Below are positions 45,002-55,500 of a stretch of 64,000 bases of DNA, piece after piece. The first letter of the stretch is position 1; the number at the start of each line of letters is the position of its first letter. The stretch comes from Pleurotus djamor (taxonomy: Eukaryota > Basidiomycota > Agaricomycetes > Agaricales > Pleurotaceae), in NCBI GenBank assembly GCA_029747585.1, contig JAPEVF010000155.1, positions 23,342-87,341 of the forward strand, in the 5' to 3' direction. Made by a program: the position numbers and the translations under genes. The notes under the pieces are model-generated. The model had not been told where the DNA came from, did not search any database, and saw only the letters and a program-made list of their open reading frames with translations.

Positions 45002-45860
45002 TTACAAGGAGCTACCAGTGAACCCTAAAGTGGTGGAGGTTGCGCAATCAGCAACCATTACAGAGGTGTCAGACGAGGTACTCACAATACTTCGAGGTGT
45101 ACCGGACACTAATACTCGAGCCAGGGGTGCACTAGAGTGGGATCGTCTTAGTGCTGGATTATCAGAGCGCATGGTGAGACGTACGGAAGCAGGAGGTTGA
45201 CCTCCTCGAGTATCAACCCTGAAAACCTGGCTGGCCAAGCTACCCTGAACGCCGCTCAATGACAACCAGTCAACGTCAGCAGGACCCGATGGAGCCGGAA
45301 TGCCTCCCGTCCTAGCACCAACAACGAATGCATTGGGATTGCCATTCGTATCTCCCCGCGAAGTGAAGTCCCATTTAGGGCTTAACCCACTACCAGTGAG
45401 GGGATTCACGATGAAGAAGTGTTCACCGAGTACGACGGCGGTGTTTCCGCGAGGAACGAAGTCCAACACATCGAGCGGTGAAGAACCCTGCGGCATGATC
45501 TTCCAGATATCAAACCATTCGCCTGGGATGTCTTCGAAGTCCTCGGTGCCAAATAAGCAGGAGATATCGATGAGTTCTGCGACGGCTCCGACGCTCCTTT
45601 AGTAGCTGTGAGCATCGTGCCGAGAGGATGATACAGGGAGCGACATACGTGAAGGTACCTGCGTCGTTGCATGTATAATTCTGTACACCAACTCCAGCGG
45701 TGATAAACGCGGTTGGTGCATTAGGCTCCACTAGACCGGTCTGACCGATAGGTAACGTTAAGACGGCGTCATTGACGCTACAGCCCGAGTAAACAATGGG
45801 AGAAGGTGCAGCGTAGGCCGCAGAGGTAAGGGCAAGAGCGATTAGAAGAGGAGAGAACAT
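45002..45860 (-). CDS. Secreted DUF3455 protein (copy 1)
   Basis: A small secreted protein of the DUF3455 family, of unknown function. The ATG at 45860 opens a signal peptide, MFSPLLIALALTSAAYAAPS. The mature part starts SGCSVNDAVLTLPIGQTGLV, then GVGVQNYTCNDAGTFT, a family hallmark. After an intron come SVGAVAELIDISCLFGTEDF, GEWFDIWKIMPQGSSPLDVL, LGEHFFIVNPLTGSGLSPKW and DFTSRGDTNGNPNAFVVGAR, then DVDWLSLSGVQGSLASQVFR and VDTRGGQPPAS. Two further short introns lead to CTPGSSISVRYTSKYW and FTGSSL, stopping at the TAA at 45002. The paralog at 50020-50871 has the same exon order and the same ending. Both carry paired Cys residues consistent with an extracellular location. Confidence 0.85.
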
Positions 45861-47183
45861 GTTTCAGAAAAACGTGAAAGTTGCCCGATAAGAGTAGTGA
45901 GACTTGCCTGCTTTTATCCGTTCTGTGAAATCTGTCGTCGGGCCTTGAGTAGAAGCTCTACACCTCGACTGTCAGCTAGCAAACCTGAGCAAGTTGGAGA
46001 AGGTAATGTTGAGAAGAACTGGACGGCTAGAAAATATGTGTTTTCCCATGAGAAAGGCACTTTCTCTCTATTGAAGTGGGTAAAATGGCTACGAGCGTAT
46101 GGTGCTTCCTCCTTGGCATCGTTGGGAATGGGGTCTTCTGGGAAGTGGTTACGGGATATTTCGTGAAAACCACAAGGTAACAAGGTGAAACGTTTCTGAG
46201 AAGTGAACAAGCTCGATGCTATACGCGAGCCTCAAAGCTTGCCGGCTCGCGGCAGAAGGAAATCAGAGACGTATCATCTCAGGATGGACTATGCCTGGGC
46301 GGCTGGCAAATCAGGACCTGAAAGTCCGTAAATATGCGAGTTTGGCTGAGCCGTTGGATCAAAAAGAAGGCTTGGCGTCGCGGGCGTTACATTCAATCTA
46401 GTTGGATGAGTCAGCCAGACGTTACCACCGAGTCGGAAAGGTGGAGAAAACATACCACGCCAAGAGTAACTATGTGCAGGCTTCAAAGCATGTTCTCGCA
46501 CAGTTCCCGAGACTCGCCATGTAAGGTGGGCATTCTAAGCCATCTTAAAGTACGGAGCCGCGAGCTCGAAGGCCTGAGACCATCAATATGAACACATGAA
46601 GCTCTCCCAAATTCTCGGTCATCAAAAACATCCATTCGAACTTCAGAGGATGAAGTTCAAGGGTTGGCGTCAAACGAGGACGAGTCCAGAGAAGACCTGT
46701 GACGTCGAATAAGACACCGCGAGATATTGGAAGAGCGTGCAACGTTTGCAGTCTGGCTGCGAGCTTCAAGCTTCAGGTCGGTCGTCCGAAGAAAAACGTG
46801 ATAAAAATTGGATAAAAACCAAAAATTGGAGAGAATCGGAATTGAGCCACAAGGCAAAGTCGACCCCCGAGGAATAAATTATAAAGCGAGCCAGAGCGTC
46901 GACAAGAGTGGTGACCACACGGAAGCCAGAGTAGCGACAGCAAGAGCACATTCGCCGCGACGGTGTGGCAGATCAAGAACAAAGAGAACCGTGGGAGAGC
47001 AAGTACGTCCATAGAAACTGCGTCAGCACAGGAGGGGCTCCTGATGACTAGGAGGTCGCGTGCTCAGAGGGAACTGGATAGTTGGGGACCCAGCCAGTAC
47101 ATCATTTGTAAAGTCTATGCGGCGAAAATTACCAACTTGAGCACTACAAGCGCTAACCTAGTTCCCGGGATTTTCTTATCCCG
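45861..47183. other. Intergenic region with a possible membrane-protein remnant
   Basis: About 1.3 kb. On the minus strand at about 46770-46960 a fragment reads FRVVTTLVDALARFIIYSSG followed by hydrophobic residues, which recalls the conserved helix of the DUF6534 family but is too short to assign. An alternative frame over the same bases (ANVLLLSLLWLPCG) is also hydrophobic. No start, stop or flanking exons could be fixed. The left part holds the promoter of the first DUF3455 gene. Confidence 0.3.
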
Positions 47184-48340
47184 TTACCCGTCCAAATCCT
47201 GGCTGATGTTCTCCCACCATTGCTCCCATCTTTTCAACGGAGGTATGTGTGCCGTCACAGGCGATGACACTGCGTCCCTGAGGTATCGGAGAACTGCTAA
47301 CGGCCTTCGGTAGACTCTCGCTGAGGTGTCGATAGCTTTGAGCTGGGGGAAATTGTCAAACATTCGTGTCGAATCTTCAACCGAAATTCGCAATGATCCC
47401 AAGTTGCAGTATCGAAGGCGTTGAGACGGAATAGCCAAATAATCGTCAATCTGGGGCGAGGCATAAAATTGAATCCCCTTGAATTCTGTGAGCACAATGC
47501 TTTCAAAAGCACGAAAAGTAATATGGAACGCTTACAGCCGTCTCCCTCATTTTTAAACAAAGGTACTCAACACTCTGAAGGTGTGGGATGACCTCGCAAA
47601 AGCATCGCAGGTCCTCGACTTCGAGCTTTAAGGTGATGATAGAGTGGAGAAAGCCTTGGGAGCGTAAATACAAAGTTGACACCAAGGTAATAGGACTTTC
47701 CAAATGCTGCACGGGCCGGCCCGTTGCGAAGAAACCCCAGAAAATAGGGTCACTGGATAGCGAACGTAGGGTGGGCAGAGCATGGGCTGGAATTTCCATA
47801 TCTTGGGGGAAGTACCCAATCTTCAGATATGTGAGGGACTTTAGTGCGACAAGGACATGCCGGAAGGTATATGGGGTGAGGTATGCGTTGAAGCTGAGAT
47901 GTGTGATTGTCGATAAACGGATTGAGGTGACTACGGTCGGCTCCGGACGAGGTATCTCCAAGGAGAGTTTTACCAAGTTTGTCATGGATGCGAAGATGTC
48001 CGGTAAGGTGGACTTGGGATCGGGGAGGATAGTGCTGATCAGCGAAAATCGCTTGATTTTGGCCAAATGTGAGCTAGCTTCGAGAGACGATAGAAACCCC
48101 CAGCTTCCGCCGAATTTCAGTTCTTTACTAATCTCCTCGTAGAGGATAGGTATCACTAGATCATGAAAACGATGACAGACGAAGAGGAAGGGGTAGAGGT
48201 CGATGCGTTTTGGGTTGGCCACCTCGTTCAGGACGAGATCCAAAACCTCGGGAGGAAGATCTAGTGTGGTGGCGTGTGTTATACCTTTTCCAATACTTCG
48301 AACAGAGCTGATAGTACTCACCAGTAGAAACGGAGCCCAT
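47184..48340 (-). CDS. F-box/LRR-type protein (intact member of head-to-head pair)
   Basis: Probable SCF substrate adaptor. The ATG at 48340 gives MGSVSTDLPPEVLDLVLNEV once a 60-base intron (starting GTGAGTAC) is removed; the result is a good F-box start. Then come ANPKRIDLYPFLFVCHRFHD and LVIPILYEEISKEL. Leucine-rich segments follow: MTNLVKLSLEIPRPEPTVVT, SIRLSTITHLSFNAYLTPYT, VLVALKSLTYLKIGYFPQDM, FLHSIITLKLEVEDLRCFCE and VIPHLQSVEYLCLKMRE. After one intron near 47500 the last exon has IPSQRLRYCNLGSLRISVED, FPQLKAIDTSARVYRRP, VLRYLRDAV and WEQWWENISQDLDG, stopping at the TAA at 47184. Its closest relative is the broken copy immediately upstream on the other strand. Confidence 0.75.
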
Positions 48341-48544
48341 CGTGTTCAGTATTTGAGTCGTAAAGAAAGCGATCATCTCAGGATGGGATGCTTCGTATGC
48401 TCCTAAGTCACGTCATACTCCCTGTTTGCATCCACCCAACATCCACCTCGCACGGTCGTGGTGCGGCCTTCTTGTTGGAACTGACCGCAATGGCTTCTGG
48501 CTTCATGTGTGAGTAAAATGAGATATAATCTGCGCCTTCGGTCA

Positions 48545-49668
48545 TCAAATCCATTAGAACTCCCTCGAAGTCGCAATCCCGAAGCCCACCGATCTTTTCT
48601 CATTGCTCTTTGTATGTTGCAGCTTTCATTGCGTCGCCATACCAGTCCTATACGAGAGCATTGAGAAGGAAATTGGGTACGGAAGGAATTGGCATGGTCT
48701 ATCGTCTCTCGGAGCAAGTTCGCACCTGGCCCTCACTAGCCAATTCGCGTTAGCCAGCCATATCCCCCGAGAGCTCGCTCCTACCTTATCAAGAATCCTT
48801 TCATCGATGACCAACCTTGAGAAGCTTTCCTTAGAGATCGCCCATCCGGAAACAACCCTCCTCCATTCAATCAGATCATCCATTTACCGTCAGAGGATCT
48901 CCGCGACGTTTTCGTTACACAACCATCTCTCCAGTACTTAAACCTCGCTCACCATCTCACTATTGAGATTCCAGCGGATGCTTTGCCCAACCTACATACC
49001 TTGATCATCAACCCAGAATATTGGAAGTTCATCTCAACGGGCCAGCGCTGTATCCATCACTTGGATAGTACATTCCTCATTGCGAGTGGATATTTACCCC
49101 CTCCAGATTTTCTCCGCTCGTTTCGAACCTTGAAGCTGCTGACTTGAGGTGCTTCTACCAACTCGCGTCCCACCTGAATAGCTTGGAGTACATCAGCTTC
49201 ACACTCTCTAAGTACTCTTTGAGAGTAAGTCGGATGTTCCTCCATTGGCCCATCGGAAGAGCAGCTCATCAAAATGACATATACTTACTCTAGACTGCTC
49301 AGCCACGTCTGTACTCTACATCGGGGATTTTCTTCAAATTCCCTCAAGACGATTGCTCTATTGCAATTTGGGGTCGTTAACCCTCAGAGCCGGGGAGGAT
49401 CCCAAGCGACTGTTCGACATGTTCCCCCAGCTGACCGTGGTCGACATGTCAGACGATCGCAAGCCTTCTGAAATCGTTCGCCATGTTCGAGGCGCACCAT
49501 CGACAGTCAAGACGCTCATCCCTCAACCGGGAAGATGGGAAGGATGGTGGGAGAGCCTTAGCCGAGACGTAGAAGGTGAGTTTGGGCCCTTCCATAATGA
49601 GGAGTTGTCGCCTTCATCCTTAGATAAACTAATTTCTTTTAGAGTTGCGCGTTGGGGTTGAACATTGA
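48545..49668 (+). pseudogene. F-box/LRR-type protein, frameshifted copy
   Basis: Paralog of the minus-strand gene at 47184-48340, arranged head to head with it. The F-box start is reduced to NPLELP near 48545. The frame then changes to PKPTDLFSLLFVCCSFHCVA, IPVLYESIEKEIGYGRNWHG and MTNLEKLSLEIAHPETTLLH. At about 48870-48890 it shifts again to DLRDVFVTQPSLQYLNLAHH and IPADALPNLHTLIINPEYWK, with FLRSFRTLKLLT and a stop near 49147. In yet another frame it continues AADLRCFYQLASHLNSLEYI. The last exons look normal (RLLYCNLGSLTLRAGEDPKR, FPQLTVVDMSDDRKPSEIVR, WEGWWESLSRDVE, then ELRVGVEH, TGA at 49666). At least three frame breaks not explained by introns mark it as a pseudogene. Confidence 0.65.
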
Positions 49669-50019
49669 GTACTCAGTAACCTAAACATCTGAGCATCAAG
49701 ATGTCGACGGCTTACTCTCTGTCACACTCACTGTCAAGGAGGGCTCTCGTTTGTTGACCCCGAGATCGTCCAGACACCGGAGCTTGAGATGACGGTCACT
49801 TATGAGACCATCTACATTGCCTCACTGTATTTTCCGGCCGAGCCACAGTCAAGGCAAGTCACTCCACGCCTTCTTTGTCTTGTACCCTAGAGTAGAGCTT
49901 CATTCACAAGTTTCAACGTTTTGTCATTGAGAGATTCGGCGGTGCCAAAAATGAAGCCGCGAACTCGGTGTCACAATGGAAGGGAGAATGATCTATCGTT
50001 CGCCTATACGAATAAACTA
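49669..50019. other. Intergenic spacer between convergent genes
   Basis: About 350 bases between the 3' end of the F-box pseudogene and the stop of the second DUF3455 gene. No gene is seen. Confidence 0.35.
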
Positions 50020-50871
50020 TTACAACGTGCTCCCAAAGAACCCTAGAAACGTGAGCCATCGAAGTTAGGTTTGCGTTCTGGGAAAGGGATGGCGCAACTC
50101 ACAGTACTTGGATGTGTATTTAACGCTGATGCTGGTACCGGGGCGGCACTACAGAACCATGCCAATCAATCAGTTCAACATGGATCGAAGAGGAACGAAG
50201 AGACGCACCGAAGAAGGTGGCTGACCACCCTTGGTATCAACCCTAAACACCTGGTTCGCAAGCCGACCTTGAACATTGCTCAGCGAAAGCCAATCAACGT
50301 TAGCAGACCCCGAAGGCGACGGAAGACCACCAGACCGAGCACCAACGACAAAAGCGTTATGGTTCCCGCTCGTCGCTCCATGCGAGGTGAAGTCCCACTT
50401 CGGACTCAACCCGGTACCAGTGACAGGGTTGGGGATGAAGTAGTGTTCGCCCAGTGGCTCTGGGTTACCGATGGTAGCCAGANGGGGGTGTTCCAGCCGG
50501 AAGGACGGTCCAGATCAGATACCAATTATCTTGGATGGTATCGAATGAGGAGGTTCCGTATGAACATGAGATATCAACGAGCTCAGCAAGAGCCCCGACG
50601 CTCCTGAAAGAATGAGAAGAATGTCAGTAAAACAAGGCTGCAGACAAGGACAAAGATGAACGAACGTGTATGTGCCAGCGTCGCTACAGGTATAGTTTTG
50701 GACGCCAATAGCGCCGGCGATAAAGGAGGGTTTCCCGGTAGGCGCGACAAGGCCAGTTTGTCCAGCGGGCAGCTTAAGGACAGCGTTGGAGATGTTACAA
50801 CCCGTAGCTTGGGAAGGAGCTGCGAATACCGCGGATGCGACGGTGAGAGCAACTAGGGCAAGAGAAAACAT
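50020..50871 (-). CDS. Secreted DUF3455 protein (copy 2)
   Basis: Paralog of the gene at 45002-45860. The ATG at 50871 opens a signal peptide, MFSLALVALTVASAVFAAPS. Then come CNISNAVLKLPAGQTGLVAP, AIGVQNYTCSDAGTYTF and, after an intron, SVGALAELVDISCSYGT. Next are DNWYLIWTVLPAGTPP, LGEHYFIPNPVTGTGLSPKW, DFTSHGATSGNHNAFVVGAR and DVDWLSLSNVQGRLANQVFR. Two short introns lead to CRPGTSISVKYTSKYW and FFGSTL, ending at the TAA at 50020. An N at 50483, next to a run of five G, breaks the frame. Without it the segment reads GTPPLATIGNPEPLGEHYFI without a stop, so the gene is probably intact. Function unknown; the protein is predicted to be extracellular. Confidence 0.83.
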
Positions 50872-51799
50872 GGCTTGAGAGGATGAAGAGGGAGACTAGA
50901 CACCTCTTTACATTATATACCGTATAACAGACCGGTCATAGGCTGTCGGAGGAGTCGGTTAGTGTTTACTCGTCGACAAAGCACCTGACGAACGGAGTTG
51001 CTTACAGAGATTTTCGAAGAATCATTGAGACGGCATTATACGCGATTTCAACTTCACTGGGGGGTTCTCCCAATCGACACCATCGAGGAGGCGACGCGCG
51101 CGTGGAGTTTCGTCCTTGGCACGGAACGGACGCCGATGTCTGGTGGGAAAACGCCTTGAATGTGGATACCTTGCAAGACGGCTGAGTGGAGCGCGTTCAA
51201 CAGGTAAGCAAGACAGAATAGTTGTGAGAGCTGGGAAGTATGCTTACGAGGTAGGAGACGGGAGAAGAGGTACCATCCCTAGATTATCACAGGGTTACTG
51301 GGACTTGAGTTGCGTGGACTAACGAGCCTGAAAGTCCGCGAGTGAGAAGGCCTTGGCACAGTCGACGTCGTCTCACTGGCTGTCAAGCTGAATAAGCCTC
51401 AAGCACTAAGAAAAAGTGTAGCGAAGGACACACCATGATAAGCGAGAACTTTGTGTATATTTTTAGACATCGACATGTCGTCGAGGTTCCGAGGCTACCC
51501 TAGCGATAGGACCGACGTGAGCTTGGGGCGGCGTTGACTTGAGTCGCTGGAGCCAGAAAAAACATAGAATCGGCGAGAACCTCTCCATTCTATTCCACGA
51601 TTGGACCTCGAATCGTGGTGGAAGGAGGACAAGCTAGATGACGAACGGTTAGTCATGGACTTGGGACGCGACGGGTAGAGTCAAAGAAATAGGTCGTTAT
51701 TTCTCACCTGCCTGTTTATCGAAGGCTTGGTCCGCGGAGAAACGATCACGCATGAGGCCTTGAGGTCCTACGTTCGGGAACGTAGAGGATCATATGCCT
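50872..51799. other. Intergenic region
   Basis: About 930 bases containing the promoter of the second DUF3455 gene at its left end; TATATA-like sequence lies near 50915-50925. No gene is seen. Confidence 0.35.
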
Positions 51800-52570
51800 C
51801 TTGAAGCAATCTGAGATCCACTTGTCAGCACGGAGGAACTCTAAGAGAAAGAATGGCCAAACAAAGGAAGAAGTCATTTGGGTGCTCGGCTCTCAGACAG
51901 GTGGGGGAGAGGACACGTTCCGAAGAAACCGTCCCAAAAGTACACATGAAGTGACCAAGGCAAGAGCGATTCAGAATTGGGCAAGCCAGAAAAGACAACC
52001 GCACCAGAAATAAGGACTGGAAGGCCCCATCGGATTCCCGCCAAGTCCACCCAAAGGATGAAGGTAATCTTGACGCTAATCGAAGCGACCCATATTCCAG
52101 CGTAACAGGCAGATGCATAAGCAGCAGCAACGAGAGCTGGAAGGCATGAGCCCACCACGGATGACTTGGAATGAAAGTACGGACTCACCCGTGTTGATTT
52201 GGGCTTGAAAAGGGTGGAAATAATTCCCCTCGAGGAATCTTCCCTCAACCACAGCTTCTACCCATTCAAGCAGAGCCCAGATTCCATTCGGCAATGGTTC
52301 CAGTTGACCCCGACATGACAGAGCGGAGAGTGTCCGTCCCGACTTTTAGGTAGCATCCTTTGACAATCCCAAAACGAACTGTCTGTACAGGAGGATGGAA
52401 TCCGGCTCGGAAGAGACCTAACAGGCTGTTCGCGATCAGATGTCATGAAAGGGGAGCGCGTAGGACGTACTATGCATTATCCAAAGATGTGGTCTCTCCG
52501 GATGCAGGCTCCACGAGCAGCCAGAGCAGAGCGCCCAGAGTCGCGATCCGCCAGAACGCGTAACGTTCAT
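51800..52570 (-). pseudogene. Possible decayed multi-pass membrane protein
   Basis: Minus-strand fragments with membrane-like composition appear in order but in different frames: RYAFWRIATLGALLWLLVEP (about 52505-52565), LLGLFRAGFHPPVQTVRFGI (about 52365-52425), IWALLEWVEAVVEGRFLEGN (about 52220-52280), and ALVAAAYASACYAGIWVASI followed by SVKITFILWVDLAGIRWGLP (about 52010-52135). Splice-like GT and AG sites lie between some of them, but I could not obtain one open model. It might be a diverged relative of the other multi-pass proteins here or an unrelated decayed gene. Confidence 0.3.
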
Positions 52571-55500
52571 GTGTACTACACAGTCGGGTACATGTCAGCC
52601 AGAATGTTTGCATTTAAGTAATGCTTGCTCCTTCTTGTATTCAATGGAGAGAGTGCGAGGAAACTGCGCGTCGAATGTGTTTGAGTTGATACAAAGATCA
52701 AACCGTCACGCATCACGCGTCATTCCCATCGTCACTCCGAACAGGAGACAGCCCTATCAATTAGGAGGCTTGAAGGGTCATCAGTACATTCATTCAGAAG
52801 TCATCTTCGAGACTTTGAAGGTACCTAGTATAGAGCAACGCTCAGCTGCAGCTATGCGTAGTACTGTATATAGAAGCTGTCAAATATCTAATAGAATTGA
52901 GATCATGGTCGTTCAAGTCGCGTTAATATCGAGCCATGGCCGAAGAACTCACTTATTCACCCTCTTCAACTATGATGGGTACTCCTCCATTTTCGCTGAA
53001 GGAAAGTCAAACACGCTGGAAGGGATCGATTTCGCGAGCTTGAACAAGGGAGCCACTGAATCCTGACAAGGTTCGCTCGAGCTTTTGGTCCAACTACGTT
53101 CTCTCCCCCGGTTCGTTCCATGGGTATTCGAATGGGAATGCGCATGTACCGAACGATAGCGTGTCCACCTCCATTGCCTCCTCCAGATGATACAGAGTAC
53201 CGGAGTACAGCATAGTCTCGTATCTGCGTATACCGCTAGTGGGCCATGAATGCATGACGCGTGATGCATTGATGTTTCAATATGGGATAGTCAGCCGAGT
53301 ATTGGTACCCCTATTCGTCTCCAACCTGCTCCGGCGAGGTTGACACCACTCATCTTGTCCCTCATCTGGTCCCTCTGACCGTTTTCAAAAAGCCATCGAC
53401 TCCGGTCTATATCACACAAAATGAGCCACCCTTCAACGTTTCAACTTCAGCTTCAGCTCTCGGTGCTCCGTCTGATTCACAACTCACGAAAATCGCCTTC
53501 CTTCGAATACATCATCTTCCTTGACGATCCCGAATCGCCGCACTCTTGCTCTTATTCCCCACCTTTCTCCTTGTCAATCTCAGTCTCGGACCGCTCGGTC
53601 CAAGCGACCGAAGCAACTCGGTTCTTATTAAATTTTGCGGTGAATTTTTCCTTTGTGCCAACTTTGTGCTCTCTATTTCCATGACTTCCAGTCACTTCCA
53701 GTATCGCGCCACCTTACGCCCGCCCGCGTCCCCACCGCGCTCACTTGTCCACCTGTACCTTTTCTTTCCCCTCCACCAGGTACTTGACAATCAAATCGAC
53801 CCCCATTTATCAATCACAAAGCTAATACCTACGGCGTCTTTAGTGTTCTGACTGTGGCTACATTTTCTAGACGCCTCGAGGCCTGGGCTATCTCACTTGG
53901 GACGAACATTTCTCCAAGGCTATGGAACCAACTTTGGACTTGACTTGAACTCGTGGCTTCGTGGCTGAGATCTTTTGTCCAGAAAAACCAACGGCGTAGA
54001 CGTCCCCGGACTATCATGTCAAAGGAAATAGCATGACAATGACATGCTGACGCGTCCTTCCTTGTCATTCGCACAGGCTCCATGACTGTTGCGGAATTCG
54101 CTCATCTCTGCTGGCTTTTGACATTGGTCACACGAAAATTCTGCGAGAGCTATCTCTGTGCTTGCTATCTTGACCATTGCCGTCTCATCAGTTGATGCTT
54201 GATGTTGGGCGACATGTGTAGAGTATTGTCATCTCTCAACATACCTTCCTCCGAACGTACGGACCGCTCTCGTCCTGATCATTCGGCGTAGGGTTCGGAA
54301 CCTTGACTTGACCGAGATCATCATCAACATGTGTCCTATCGCTGCCTCGTACATCTCGGACGATGAAGAACCTCACAACATGTTGAATACATGTTTCCAT
54401 CATCTAAGCTTCTCCCGCGAGTCTCCAGGCCTCAAGGCCCCACGCTTCGAGCGTTCATTTTAAGTGTACTTCCTTCTACGTGATCGGGAAGCTGACCGAA
54501 GGTGATCAAGTCGTTTGTTTTACGTTCTTCAGTCAGATGCAATAGCTGCCTTGCTTATTCCGTTGCCTATCCTGGGTCCGTCGAAGTGGTACACGAGGAA
54601 TCAAAGTGGTACGACTCATCACCTGAAGGCCGGTCAACGCCTATTCTTCTCCCCACTAGTTCGCGTAAGTCTCGAAGTTCCCATCCAATTTCAGTTCCAT
54701 TCAATTTCAGTTCTTGCAGGCGCTCCGAGTCCACCACATTTGAATGGGGTGCTTCTTTCAGGTTAAGCTTTGTGCCCTCACTTTGACGCAATGTGTCGGC
54801 TTGAAGCAATGTGTGGATGTTCCTCCCCTTGTTAACGGACAATTGATATCTCCTTACACGGTCAGTCATCCACAGCAGCTATTCACACATGCGACTCATG
54901 CAATGGGGCATCGCGCATAGTCATGTTGCTAATTTAATGACCTAAGAATACTTATCATGCAAGTAAGGAGGATCGTTTCGGCCGACCTTGGTGATCGTAG
55001 TGCGGCACGTTTACTCTTATGTCTTTACCTGGCGGTTTTCTCTGTTCTTACACCAAATACCTGTTCATAGGAAACCAATTTCCGTCGTTTTCGAGCAAGG
55101 CTACCGGACCCTTATCCATTGGGTCCTAGGAGATTCTCGAAAAAGAATTCTACGTACATGCGGGCCACTATCCGTCACACGAATTAGAAATCGCTACATC
55201 CGTTGTACCTGCGTCTCCGATGCAAGGTGGTTGATAAGTTGTTTTTCCAAGGACGTTGTCGGCGGAATACATCGCTCCGCAATGACTATACAAACAATTG
55301 AACATATGCAAGCTTGGCCTCTCCCACAGCGCAGAGACTAACCAAGTATACGCCCGATCCACAAACGCTGGAAGCCGGCGGTACCCACCCTCATCTCCAC
55401 CCTTACGTGGTGCGTCGTCTTATTATGTATATACTGCTGCCTACACCAAAGGCACCGCGAGAGGGTAAGCTAACCAAAATGAAATAGGTTACAATGAACA

